This document shows positions 28,963-36,360 of a DNA stretch of 64,000 nucleotides, piece by piece. The position numbers and the translations under genes were made by a program. A model generated the notes under the pieces. The model did not search any database. It worked only from the letters and a program-made list of their open reading frames with translations, and was not told where the DNA came from. The DNA comes from UBA7985 sp002711265. GTDB taxonomy: Bacteria; Pseudomonadota; Alphaproteobacteria; UBA7985. The DNA is taken from contig CBFIBS010000005.1 in NCBI GenBank assembly GCA_965660945.1, positions 62,001 through 126,000 of the forward strand, in the 5' to 3' direction. Position 1 is the stretch's first letter; every line of letters begins with the position of its first letter.

Positions 28963-29880
28963 TCAGGTCTTGGGGAACATCTTTGACTCGGCAGCCAAAG
29001 CGCGCGGACGGATCCGAGCTTCGCGCCGGGCCATGTAGATCGCCGCCGCGGCAATCACCGCGCCACCGGCGAGGCTGGCCAGCTCGGGCACCACCCCCAG
29101 CACCGTCAGCTCCAGCAGCGCCACAAACGGCAGCCGCAGATAATCAAACGGCATGATCATCGACGCTTCGGCGTTCTTGGCCGCCAGCACCATGGCCCAT
29201 TGGCCTGCCGTCGCGATGAAACCCGCCCCGATCAGAATCAACCACACCTGCAGGCTCGGCATCTGCCACACCAGCACCGCCGGCACGACCATGAAGGCCG
29301 ACATCCACAGGCCCTGAAAGGTCACGATACGGATCGTGGTTTCGGTCCGGGTCAGATCCTTGATCAGCAGAAAGGCCGTGGCCATCAGCACCGCCGCCAG
29401 CAACGGCAACGCCTGCGCCCAGACCAGATCCTGCTTCCACGGCTCAGCGACGATCAGCACGCCGAGAAAGCCGACCACGGTCGCGGCGATGCGGCGGCCC
29501 CGGATGCGCTCACCCAAGAACAGCACCGCCCCAAGGGTGACAAAGAACGGCACGGTGAAACTGAGCGCCACCGTCTCGGTCATGTTCAACCGTGAAAAGC
29601 CGAAGAACAGCAGCGTCATGGCGCTGACCCCGACCACCGACCGGATCAAGTGGCGTCCATGACGTTCGGTCCTGAACACCGACGGACCAGCAATCACCGT
29701 AAAGGGCAGGATCGCCACCAGCCCGAAGAAAATCCGCGCAAACACGTACTGGAACGGGTGAATACCAGCATTCGACGCCTGTTTGACGAACAGGCTCATC
29801 CCGGCAAAGCAAAGGACAGCCAGCACCATCCACAGGATGGCGCGCAGGTTGTTGGTCTGCTGCGGGGACGCTTCTGTCAT
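28963..29880 (-). CDS. EamA/RhaT-type drug/metabolite transporter (DMT superfamily)
   Basis: A 305-residue integral membrane protein with about ten hydrophobic segments in two EamA repeats. Each repeat has the usual shape: F-A-G-M-S-L-F-V-K-Q and P-F-F-V-T-L-G-A-V-L-F-L-G-E in the first, and the matching L-R-L-P-F-V-A-L-L-E near the end. Such carriers export amino acids or metabolites; the substrate is not predictable. It is most like the SAM/S-adenosyl-type and YdcZ-neighbour EamA groups by length only. It converges on the UbiH-type gene with 24 bases between and has a 213-base promoter gap shared with the SpoU methyltransferase. Confidence 0.88.
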   Translation of the reverse strand: MTEASPQQTNNLRAILWMVLAVLCFAGMSLFVKQASNAGIHPFQYVFARIFFGLVAILPFTVIAGPSVFRTERHGRHLIRSVVGVSAMTLLFFGFSRLNMTETVALSFTVPFFVTLGAVLFLGERIRGRRIAATVVGFLGVLIVAEPWKQDLVWAQALPLLAAVLMATAFLLIKDLTRTETTIRIVTFQGLWMSAFMVVPAVLVWQMPSLQVWLILIGAGFIATAGQWAMVLAAKNAEASMIMPFDYLRLPFVALLELTVLGVVPELASLAGGAVIAAAAIYMARREARIRPRALAAESKMFPKT

Positions 29881-30093
29881 CGCCGGAGTGTGCGGCAGAC
29901 ACCGCGGTTTGGCTCGCCTGTTCTGGGCAGAACTGCCCTGCCCTCCGCCAGACTGAAGCCCTGCCTTTCAGGCACTGGAACCGTTAGCGCTTTGACAAGG
30001 TCGCTGCAGGGCGGCATGCAGGGGCGGGTTTGCATCGCAGGCAGGCAGACAAACCCGAGAGAAAGAGAGAAACAGAGGCGGGCAGGCACGGCC

Positions 30094-30630
30094 ATGCGCG
30101 GATACTTCGCCGTCGGCGTTCTGGAGATTTCCAAATCACGCAACATGGGCGCGCTGATGCGCACGGCCCATGCCTTTGGTGCGGCCTATACGTTCAGCAT
30201 CGGCTCAGAGGTCACACGGCAGCAGGTTCGGCAGGCGGACACGTCGAAGGCGGAACTGCACCTGCCCTACTTCGACTTCGCCAGCCTCGATGACATGACC
30301 CGGCCCCGCGGTATGGAGCTGGTCGGGGTCGAGCTGACCGACGACGCGATCGAGCTGCCGTCATTCCACCATCCGCTGCGTGCGGCCTATATCCTCGGGC
30401 CGGAGAAGGGGTCCCTGACCCCGGACGTGCTCGAAGTCTGCGATCACGTGCTGAAGATTCCGACCAGATTTTGTGTAAACGTGGCGCTGGCGGCCGGGAT
30501 CGTGCTCTACGACCGCCACCTGCAGCACGGGGCCTACCCGCCGCGTCCGGTGCGTCCCGGCGGTCCATCCGAAGAGCGGGCGGCGCACGTCCACGGCGGC
30601 CGCTTCAGCCGCACAGGCAAGTTCAGCTGA
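30094..30630 (+). CDS. SpoU/TrmH-family RNA 2'-O-methyltransferase
   Basis: A SPOUT (trefoil-knot) RNA ribose methyltransferase. From the ATG at 30094 it has 178 residues and is close to a single catalytic domain. It shows motif 1 S-R-N-M-G-A-L-M-R-T-A with the conserved Asn and Arg, motif 2 I-L-G-P-E-K-G-S-L and motif 3 C-V-N-V-A-L-A-A-G-I-V-L-Y-D-R. A short basic tail (P-R-P-V-R-P-G-G, G-R-F-S-R-T-G) may bind RNA. Size suggests a TrmL- or TrmH-like tRNA enzyme, but the target cannot be fixed. It converges on a tiny membrane-protein gene. Confidence 0.9.
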   Translation: MRGYFAVGVLEISKSRNMGALMRTAHAFGAAYTFSIGSEVTRQQVRQADTSKAELHLPYFDFASLDDMTRPRGMELVGVELTDDAIELPSFHHPLRAAYILGPEKGSLTPDVLEVCDHVLKIPTRFCVNVALAAGIVLYDRHLQHGAYPPRPVRPGGPSEERAAHVHGGRFSRTGKFS

Positions 30631-30647
30631 GCCGCAAGCTGGGCTAC

Positions 30648-30836
30648 TCAGGCGAAATAGAGCTGCCAGAGCAGCGTCGTAGCGGCGATACAGCCGAACA
30701 GCGCAACGGTCTGTACAAAACCCTGTAAGAACTTCAGCCAGCCCGAAGGGCGTTCGATCGGTAAGTGGGAAAGATTGGGGGAGAAGGCTTCGCGCGCCGA
30801 GGGCCGGGGCGCGATCGTCGGTTGGTGCTGTGGCAT
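30648..30836 (-). CDS. Small single-span membrane protein, unknown function
   Basis: A 62-residue ORF with a proline-rich soluble lead and one C-terminal membrane segment (L-K-F-L-Q-G-F-V-Q-T-V-A-L-F then I-A-A-T-T-L-L-W-Q-L-Y-F-A). No clear Shine-Dalgarno is visible before the ATG at 30836, but the AT-rich 30860-30910 stretch upstream could hold a promoter. The hydrophobic tail and lack of any competing gene in this gap make it plausible; I do not recognise the family. Confidence 0.5.
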   Translation of the reverse strand: MPQHQPTIAPRPSAREAFSPNLSHLPIERPSGWLKFLQGFVQTVALFGCIAATTLLWQLYFA

Positions 30837-31047
30837 GATCGAAACTCGTTTTTGTGCGTTGCCACAAGCATGTATGATTTAAATCAATTTATATAGAATT
30901 ACTGACATTATGGGGCGATTCGACTCTCGCGTCGTTTTGAGGGCCAAGGCTGGACATTTGGTGTATCGCGGGCTTCATAAGGCGACGTTTTACGGCTGAT
31001 GCCCTCGGTGGGGCCGCGGACGCAGCCTCTTTGACTGGCGAACTTCA

Positions 31048-31770
31048 ATGCTTTCACAGCTTCTGTTGTCCCTCTTGCCGCCTGTGATTTACCGGGCTCC
31101 CTTATGGCTGTTCCGCCGCCTCCGGCACGGTGGTTTGCCAACACTCCCGACCGAATTCCGTAAGGTCCGACGCGGCCATCACGGCCTTTACAAGCTGATC
31201 AAGGACTACAGCTTTGACACCGTGCTGGACGTCGGCGCTGGAGCCGGTGCGCACGCCGCCGTCCTGCACGCGAACCGGAAAGCCGTCACTGCGATTGATT
31301 TCGGGACGTCAGTCTACGCAGAGCACCGGTCATCGTCCGTGCCGTGGCAGCGGGTCGATATCGACTTTTTTGATTTCACCCCGGAGACAGCTTTCGACTG
31401 CGTCTGGGCCTGCCACGTGCTGGAGCATCAGACCGATCCAGGCGCCTTCATCAGGCGCTGCATCGCTCTGACCAAGCCAGATGGGATCATCGCGATTACC
31501 GTCCCCCCGCTCAAGCACCGGATTGTCGGTGGCCATCTGTCGCTCTGGAACGCCGGATTGCTGCTCTACCAACTGACCTTCAACGGCCTCGACACGCGTG
31601 ACGCAGCAATTTGCAGCTATGGATATAACGTGACTGTCATCGTCAGAAACACAGCGCGGCCGCCGGTATCGCTGGATCATGACAAGGGCGATCTGCTCAG
31701 GCTCAAGCCCTTTATGCCGGCCTTCGTTGACGAGCCATTCGAGGGTCGCATCCACCGCTGGAACTGGTGA
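31048..31770 (+). CDS. Class I SAM-dependent methyltransferase
   Basis: A 240-residue protein with a short hydrophobic, basic N-terminus (about 1-30) and then a Rossmann methyltransferase core. Motif I is V-L-D-V-G-A-G-A-G-A-H near residue 59, the acidic end of strand 2 is A-I-D-F-G, and the post-I region has C-V-W-A-C-H-V-L-E-H, typical of Methyltransf_11 enzymes. Motif III is P-D-G-I-I-A-I-T-V-P-P. The substrate is unknown. The C-terminal L-K-P-F-M-P and H-R-W-N-W recall sugar/polysaccharide-linked methyltransferases. It is the last chromosomal gene before the tRNA-Gly island. Confidence 0.85.
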   Translation: MLSQLLLSLLPPVIYRAPLWLFRRLRHGGLPTLPTEFRKVRRGHHGLYKLIKDYSFDTVLDVGAGAGAHAAVLHANRKAVTAIDFGTSVYAEHRSSSVPWQRVDIDFFDFTPETAFDCVWACHVLEHQTDPGAFIRRCIALTKPDGIIAITVPPLKHRIVGGHLSLWNAGLLLYQLTFNGLDTRDAAICSYGYNVTVIVRNTARPPVSLDHDKGDLLRLKPFMPAFVDEPFEGRIHRWNW

Positions 31771-31842
31771 CGGCTCACGCGTGAAAAGCCGCAGCATACG
31801 CGGCCAGTGCTCAGGGTGCCGGGGGCTGTCAGATCGCCGATA

Positions 31843-31920
31843 TGAGAGAAAATGGAGCGGGCGATGAGATTCGAATTCACGACACCTAGCATGGCAAGCT
31901 AGTGCTCTACCCCTGAGCTA
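31843..31920. repeat. Left attachment-type repeat with truncated tRNA-Gly copy
   Basis: This matches 36361-36438 in 76 of 78 bases. Bases 31853-31920 correspond to the 3' 68 nt of tRNA-Gly on the minus strand; the 5' acceptor strand is missing (the sequence diverges to AATATCTGCG). One of the two changes breaks a T-stem pair. It is therefore not a functional tRNA but the distal att copy. Confidence 0.85.
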
Positions 31921-32018
31921 AATATCTGCGAAGGTGAATTTTTTCTAAGATAGCCGAATTAACTCGGCTAGTGGGCCCAGGTGTGGCTCAATCAATTTTT
32001 GTACCCATAAATTAAAGC

Positions 32019-32783
32019 TCAAGGGATCGCTTTTTGTGGAGAGCTATAATTGCGTGCAGCGGCGAGAAGCTCAGAGGCGTCCGGGTCAATAATCCCAATT
32101 TCACTCAACTGAACGACCGTGCTTTCTAGATATTCAAGGCTAGTCCCTAAGATACCAGTGCCTGTTGCAGCAAAGCGTATTTGCTCCAGCCGAGTGATAT
32201 CTTGGCGAATGTGAGGCTGCTCGTGGTCAGCAACAAACGTCAGCGCTACCTGGCTCGTGCCATCGATTTCAATTGGTACAAATACCGCCAAGTAACCTGG
32301 CGCAATCAACTCACGACGGAACAGGATCTCGGTTTCTTTATCCATTTTTTCTGAGGTGATCTTGAAGGCTAATCCCTCGCAGCCTTGGCCTTGATCTAAA
32401 GCAGCCATTAATCCAGGTTTCTCACTAGTGCCTCTCCCACCTTTGTCGTCCACCAGAATAAATCGGCGTTGATGATTCGGGGCAAAGGCACGGCGCACTT
32501 CAGAAAAATCGATTGCCGGATCCCACATTAATGAGGCGTAGCCGAAAACATACAGATCACCAGTGTGTTGAGAGAGAGCCTCTGAGCGAAGTCGCTCACG
32601 AACATCGTCTTCGTAAAAGTCGATCTGCAGCTCTTGGCCGCTGTTTTCTATTTGGGCCCTAATCTTCTCGGTAGTGATTGACCGGTAGAATGAGTCCCTG
32701 AAGGGCTTGATCAGTTGGCGAAGCTCGGGATGGAAATGAAACGGATCTTTTATAGGGCTCGTCTTTGGCATCATGTATCCCAT
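32019..32783 (-). CDS. ChaC-type gamma-glutamylcyclotransferase
   Basis: ChaC enzymes split glutathione to 5-oxoproline and Cys-Gly. The core domain (about residues 75-225 from this start) begins L-Y-V-F-G-Y-A-S-L-M-W-D-P, the substrate-binding loop. It continues G-R-G-T-S-E-K-P-G-L-M-A-A-L-D and C-E-G-L-A-F-K-I, and carries a Glu in R-E-L-I-A-P-G-Y-L that suits the catalytic position. An N-terminal extension of about 75 residues (F-H-F-H-P-E-L-R-Q-L-I-K-P-F) is not part of the usual fold. The frame runs up to 32882, but that would overlap the Shine-Dalgarno and start of the divergent gene; ATGs at 32783 or 32774 are more likely. Codon use is AT-richer than outside the island. Confidence 0.8.
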   Translation of the reverse strand: MGYMMPKTSPIKDPFHFHPELRQLIKPFRDSFYRSITTEKIRAQIENSGQELQIDFYEDDVRERLRSEALSQHTGDLYVFGYASLMWDPAIDFSEVRRAFAPNHQRRFILVDDKGGRGTSEKPGLMAALDQGQGCEGLAFKITSEKMDKETEILFRRELIAPGYLAVFVPIEIDGTSQVALTFVADHEQPHIRQDITRLEQIRFAATGTGILGTSLEYLESTVVQLSEIGIIDPDASELLAAARNYSSPQKAIP

Positions 32784-32874
32784 TGTGAGGTAAAATTTTA
32801 AAACGGGGCTCTTGTGGTCGTCACAAATACGAAGTCCTATCATCTCGACCAAATCATCAGCGGAGGAGTTCGAT

Positions 32875-33168
32875 ATGCACATTCAGGTCATTAACTTTGA
32901 GTTAAATATTCCCCACGAAGACTACATTGCAGGAGCAACAGAAGCAGCATCGGTATTTGCAGAAATGCCAGGACTTATCAGCAAGCACTGGCTTGGTGAT
33001 AAGGAAAACCAAATCTACGGTGGAGTATACGTCTGGGAAAGCAAAGAAGCTTGTGAAGCCTACAAAGCAGGTCCCGTATTTGCTGACGTCATGAGCAACG
33101 AAATGTACAAGAATCAGTCCTCAAAAGACTATGGTGTGCTCGATGGACCCACGGCGATCACTGCTTGA
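32875..33168 (+). CDS. YdhR-like dimeric alpha/beta-barrel protein
   Basis: A 97-residue protein resembling the YdhR/putative monooxygenase family. It starts I-Q-V-I-N-F-E-L-N, continues A-E-M-P-G-L-I-S-K-H-W-L and has the signature G-G-V-Y-V-W-E-S-K-E-A-C-E-A-Y, followed by the G-P-V-F-A-D helix. These small ferredoxin-like proteins form dimers with a cavity for aromatic ligands; enzymatic function is rarely proven. GGAGGAG lies 7 bases before the ATG at 32875, the strongest ribosome site in the island. The two following genes have related folds and the same direction, so they may form an operon. Confidence 0.82.
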   Translation: MHIQVINFELNIPHEDYIAGATEAASVFAEMPGLISKHWLGDKENQIYGGVYVWESKEACEAYKAGPVFADVMSNEMYKNQSSKDYGVLDGPTAITA

Positions 33169-33210
33169 GGCCCTTGTGCCGACCGACAAAAAAATGAACG
33201 GAACAAAAAA

Positions 33211-33480
33211 ATGAAGATCATCTCGTCAGTTGAACTGACTAAAGGCTATCAGCACTGGAAGAGCCTTTTTGATGCCAACGAACAATTGCGCAATGAGCAT
33301 GGCGTGCAGGTTTTGGCAGTGGGTCATGAGCCCGACAATGAAAACAAGGTCTGGACCTGCATCGAGGTAGAATCCATGGAAAAAATGATGGCAATGGCCA
33401 ATTCGCCAGGGATGATCAAACTTCGTGAAGAAGCTGGTGCAAAGATTGAGACCCAAACTTGGACGCAGCTCGTAGAGTAG
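33211..33480 (+). CDS. DUF3764-like small alpha/beta protein, copy 1
   Basis: An 89-residue protein of unknown function, 42 bases after the YdhR-like gene. It has V-E-L-T-K-G-Y-Q-H-W-K-S near the N-terminus, N-E-H-G-V-Q-V-L-A-V-G-H-E in the middle and V-E-S-M-E-K-M-M-A then E-E-A-G-A-K-I-E-T towards the end. It aligns end to end with the next gene, so the two are paralogues. The pattern fits a ferredoxin-like alpha/beta fold and recalls DUF3764 proteins described from marine cyanobacteria; that family link is from memory and tentative. No catalytic residues stand out. Confidence 0.75.
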   Translation: MKIISSVELTKGYQHWKSLFDANEQLRNEHGVQVLAVGHEPDNENKVWTCIEVESMEKMMAMANSPGMIKLREEAGAKIETQTWTQLVE

Positions 33481-33530
33481 CCGCTTAGTGCGGCTCTCTC
33501 AGTAGTTAAAATCAAAAAGCAGAGGCAGAT

Positions 33531-33845
33531 ATGTCAATACTCGTTAAGGGTCAGATCACCATCACCAAAGGCTTCGAGACTTGGAAGCAAATGGTCTACG
33601 AACAAGACGGGAAGCTGGCAGAGCACGGCATCAAGTTTCTCTTTGCTGGAACTGAAAAAGATGACCCTGAAAAGCTTCATGTCGTGATGATGTTCCCGAA
33701 TATGGAGGCCATTCAGGCATTCCAAGGTGACGAAGAGCTCACGGAGAAGCGTCGGCTAGCCGGTGCCGTGATTGAGAGTGGAGTGATGACACCTATCTCA
33801 GGTGATTTCTTCACCAATTACCCCGATGCCTTTATCAGCCACTGA
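33531..33845 (+). CDS. DUF3764-like small alpha/beta protein, copy 2
   Basis: A 104-residue paralogue of the preceding gene. Shared positions include I-T-K-G-F-E-T-W-K-Q, A-E-H-G-I-K-F-L-F-A-G-T-E, F-P-N-M-E-A-I-Q-A and K-R-R-L-A-G-A-V-I-E-S. It carries an extra C-terminal tail (P-I-S-G-D-F-F-T-N-Y-P). GCAGAGG precedes the ATG at 33531. The tandem pair most likely arose by duplication, and the divergence between copies suggests it is old. Function unknown; the fold suggests dimers that bind a small ligand. Confidence 0.75.
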   Translation: MSILVKGQITITKGFETWKQMVYEQDGKLAEHGIKFLFAGTEKDDPEKLHVVMMFPNMEAIQAFQGDEELTEKRRLAGAVIESGVMTPISGDFFTNYPDAFISH

Positions 33846-33913
33846 ACTGACGCCCAGTGTAGAGAGGTCGGAGGGGGTCTGAGATACCACAACGCTCGGA
33901 AGGGAATGTTTAG

Positions 33914-34219
33914 ATGAACGTGGTTAAGTTCAGCGCCGCCTTTATCGGTGGTGCTTTATGCTTAGTCGTTAGCTTCTTCATTCTGACGTTTAATGCCTTG
34001 CCGGTATTGTCCCGTGTCGTCACTGGATCTGAGTGAGGCATACATCCGCTCTTTGTCCCTCTCTCACTCATTCTCAATGTTCTGGCAATCTGGATCGGAG
34101 CAGGTTTCGCCCCCAAAGTTTGGAAGCGAGGGATTAGGGCTGGTACCGTGATGCTGGCGCTACTCGCTGTTCTGGCAACATTGGGATACTTTTTTGTGAT
34201 TTGGCTAGCAGTAGGCTAG
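33914..34219 (+). pseudogene. Small membrane protein interrupted by an in-frame TGA
   Basis: The frame from the ATG at 33914 to the TAG at 34217-34219 encodes about 101 residues with three hydrophobic spans (F-S-A-A-F-I-G-G-A-L-C-L-V-V-S-F-F-I, then P-L-S-L-I-L-N-V-L-A-I-W, then M-L-A-L-L-A-V-L-A-T). A single TGA at 34034-34036 (codon 41) splits it; reading it as Trp would restore one continuous membrane protein. Upstream GGGAATG is a weak ribosome site. A TGG to TGA change in a decaying island gene is the simplest explanation. I do not recognise the family. Confidence 0.6.
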
Positions 34220-34329
34220 CAAAGCCAAGGCTTATGGAACGGCTCAAAGGAGATGCGCACCTGGCCATATTTTCTTTATGTCGCTCGGCGAGGTGCATAC
34301 TTAAGAATACCCGAGCAAGCTGTGCTGAA

Positions 34330-34371
34330 AGCGGGAAACCATCCCGCTAAACGGCTAGGACGGGCCGTTTT
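34330..34371 (+). terminator. Tandem hairpins downstream of the forward island genes
   Basis: AGCGGG/CCCGCT (34330-34348) is followed at once by AAACGGC/GCCGTTT (34349-34371) and one further T. This ends the forward transcription unit. The rest of the 286-base gap (34220-34505) holds only this and the next terminator. Confidence 0.55.
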
Positions 34372-34423
34372 CAGTGCCACACACACATGACAATCACATG
34401 AAAGTTCGGGATTTTTTCCTCAT

Positions 34424-34463
34424 CCAAAAACGCAAACAGGGACCACGCCAACCATAGTCCCTG
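34424..34463 (-). terminator. Rho-independent terminator of the SnoaL-like gene
   Basis: On the minus strand CAGGGAC pairs with GTCCCTG around a 13-base loop, followed by TTTGCGTTTTTGG. It lies about 40 bases after the stop at 34506. A nearly identical stem is found after the other minus-strand island gene. Confidence 0.75.
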
Positions 34464-34505
34464 TTACTGTGTGCGTCGTAGAGGTAGGCTTTTGAAGCCG
34501 CAGAC

Positions 34506-34880
34506 TTAAAGAGCCTTCATCACGTGTGCGATCTTCTGGCTATCATCAAAAATATGGAATGTCTTGATCTTACCGTCTTCGATGACGTCGTAGTGGCCAG
34601 AGTAGCTGTCTAAACCTTCAGAGGTCAGGTGGACATGAACGAAAACGTGGCCGTTTTCCTCAACCATGTGCAGTGGAACCACACTCAGGCCTGGGTAGTG
34701 GCTGGGCAGGTGAGCAAGATGATTAGCCATCCAATCACCAACGCCATTATAGGTGCGTGAAAACTTGTGCATGCCATTCACAACAATGGTGGCATCTTCA
34801 GCGAATAGCGAGGCGAAGGTTTCCATATCGCCAGATGCGAAGCAATCATAAGCAGATTGGACAATCTCTTTCGGTGTCAT
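34506..34880 (-). CDS. SnoaL/NTF2-like protein (ketosteroid-isomerase fold)
   Basis: A 124-residue protein with the SnoaL-like cone fold. It opens E-I-V-Q-S-A-Y-D-C-F-A-S-G-D-M-E-T-F and L-F-A-E-D-A-T-I-V-V-N-G, continues through V-F-V-H-V-H-L-T-S-E-G and ends G-K-I-K-T-F-H-I-F-D-D-S. The D-A-T segment is the usual start of the second strand. AAAGGA precedes the ATG at 34880. Members may be isomerases, cyclases or ligand binders; nothing here fixes a substrate. It is a single-gene unit with its own terminator. Confidence 0.82.
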   Translation of the reverse strand: MTPKEIVQSAYDCFASGDMETFASLFAEDATIVVNGMHKFSRTYNGVGDWMANHLAHLPSHYPGLSVVPLHMVEENGHVFVHVHLTSEGLDSYSGHYDVIEDGKIKTFHIFDDSQKIAHVMKAL

Positions 34881-35009
34881 TCTTGAATTCCTTTCAACGA
34901 TAGGGGCTTCATACTAACGACAAGCCGCCTAGGATCTATTGATTAGCGAACCAGCATGCGCCGAAGTTCATTACTCTTTCGTGACGTTACGAACAGTATA
35001 GCAAGCAAA

Positions 35010-35037
35010 CAGGGACCACGGCGTAACGCAGTCCCTG
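35010..35037 (-). terminator. Terminator stem of the 134-residue gene, repeat of the 34437 stem
   Basis: CAGGGAC/GTCCCTG with a 14-base loop lies about 90 bases after the stop at 35129, followed on the minus strand by TTTGCTTGC. Stem and 3' flank repeat those at 34437-34463. The remainder of 34881-35128 shows no gene. Confidence 0.6.
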
Positions 35038-35128
35038 CTGATCTGTCGGAAGGCGAGGTAGGTGCTAGCGATGACACTTACTGGAATTAAGCCTTCAAGC
35101 TATCCGAATGCCTATGACCTCCAATTGG

Positions 35129-35533
35129 TCAATCGACGACGTGAATTTCCCACGACGCCACGCCGTCAGCGTCAACATCCCAGCTGTAGACGCAGGCTTT
35201 ACCGTTCAATTCAGAGAAGGCTTCAGAGTGGCTTGCAAAGTAAACTGCACCACGAAACTTCGACCCACCATCTTCAGTAGGATGACCTGCGCCGGTAGCA
35301 CGATAGGTTGCAGCGCCGGCTTGTGACAAAATCACACCAGAGTTGGGACACTCGCCGAAGAAGGAGCCATCAGGCTGCATCTCCGCCTGATAGGTGGCCA
35401 TGAACTGGACTGGATGTCCTAGGAGAGTGCCTTCTCCTTCAGCCGAAGTTTCGAGCTTAGGCATCCCATATCCACTAGGTAGTGCTTTGACCTCAGTGGC
35501 ACCCTGCATCGAGCCTACATGTTTTCCGAGCAT
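35129..35533 (-). CDS. Uncharacterised small beta-rich protein
   Basis: A 134-residue protein I do not recognise. It has no signal peptide. The pattern E-G-E-G-T-L-L-G-H-P-V-Q-F-M-A-T-Y, then D-G-S-F-F-G-E-C-P-N-S-G-V-I, A-T-Y-R-A-T-G-A-G and F-R-G-A-V-Y-F-A-S-H-S suggests a chain of beta strands forming a small barrel. The end V-Y-S-W-D-V-D-A-D-G is acidic. There are two cysteines (C-P-N and A-C-V). AAGGAAA precedes the ATG at 35533. Glycine-rich turns resemble lipocalin or allene-oxide-cyclase-like barrels, but only in outline. Confidence 0.75.
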   Translation of the reverse strand: MLGKHVGSMQGATEVKALPSGYGMPKLETSAEGEGTLLGHPVQFMATYQAEMQPDGSFFGECPNSGVILSQAGAATYRATGAGHPTEDGGSKFRGAVYFASHSEAFSELNGKACVYSWDVDADGVASWEIHVVD

Positions 35534-35739
35534 CTGATTTTCCTTCGTAAGTTAATCGTTGAAGGAGTATGAGACAGGGTGAATGTTACCGTCTTATGCA
35601 CTCGTATTCATTTCAGGGTCATGAAGCTGATAGGTGTCGTGTTTCAGAAGTAACCGACTGGTATAGTGGAGGCCTGAAGTCAGTACGCTAGCTGGTCAAC
35701 ATAACCCCAGTCCTCCTGAGCGTTGATCTTCTCCGCTGC

Positions 35740-36306
35740 CTATTTCAGCACTGACAGACTGTAGCCCGTACCATAGCCCTGAGCGACCACAGAGGACTGC
35801 TTGGTCTTGTGGCCCATCACAGATAGTCCAACACCGCCAAGTCCACCCCTGCGGCCCCTCCGCGGTCCTTGAAGGCATGTCTGGCGCTGTAAGAGGTTAA
35901 ATTCCGATCACTGTCGTCACCCCAAGTGGCAAAGAACCGCTTTTTGAGTGTAGCGCTGAGTGTCGAGTTGCCGCCCCCTAGCCAACCAGCAAACCGATCA
36001 AGTCGCCGTCGTTGTTCAGCTTCGGAATTTTTCTGGGTATTTGGCGTTCGACCGTGCTTAAGGCGGTTCTCACGCACTTAAAACTCAGCAGCATCTTTCA
36101 GGCTGTAATCCGAACGAAGAGACGCTTTGCCAATCAGCTTCCCGCAGTTTCGAGGCTCTCAGCTTACGCTCAAGTTCTCGTTGGCCTGCGATTCTCTGGA
36201 CATCCGCAGGGTACATTCGACGGAAATAGTACGAATTGTTTCGTGTCGTTAAGTGCTTTGGTATCCGCAATTTGTACCTGATTTTGTACTCATCGCAAAC
36301 GCACAA
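35740..36306 (-). pseudogene. Decayed tyrosine recombinase (island integrase)
   Basis: Three pieces in different frames remain. The N-terminal piece (36306-36085) has L-R-I-P-K-H-L-T-T-R-N-N-S-Y-Y-F-R-R, a typical phage-integrase opening, and ends at a stop. A C-terminal piece (36077-35817) has T-S-Y-S-A-R-H-A-F-K-D-R, the H-x-x-R-like catalytic box. A last piece, entered by a frame change at a TGATG, has M-G-H-K-T-K and a Tyr-containing Y-G-T-G-Y-S-L before the TAG at 35740. Together about 190 residues remain, roughly half of a normal integrase, so a large middle part was lost. In 35534-35739 nothing else is visible. Confidence 0.8.
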
Positions 36307-36360
36307 AACCCCCTGCGGGTCCTAAAGCATTGGCCCTACAGTGGATTTGAACCACTGATC

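Noticed and set aside
31853..31920. A second tRNA-Gly gene
   Set aside because: The 5' acceptor strand is missing and a T-stem pair is broken; it is the distal attachment copy.
34034..34036. Selenocysteine codon in the island membrane protein
   Set aside because: No SECIS-like hairpin directly follows and the position sits where Trp suits a membrane protein edge; mutation is simpler.
35062..35326. Small plus-strand frames opposite the 134-residue island gene
   Set aside because: They overlap a better-supported minus-strand gene with ribosome site and terminator.
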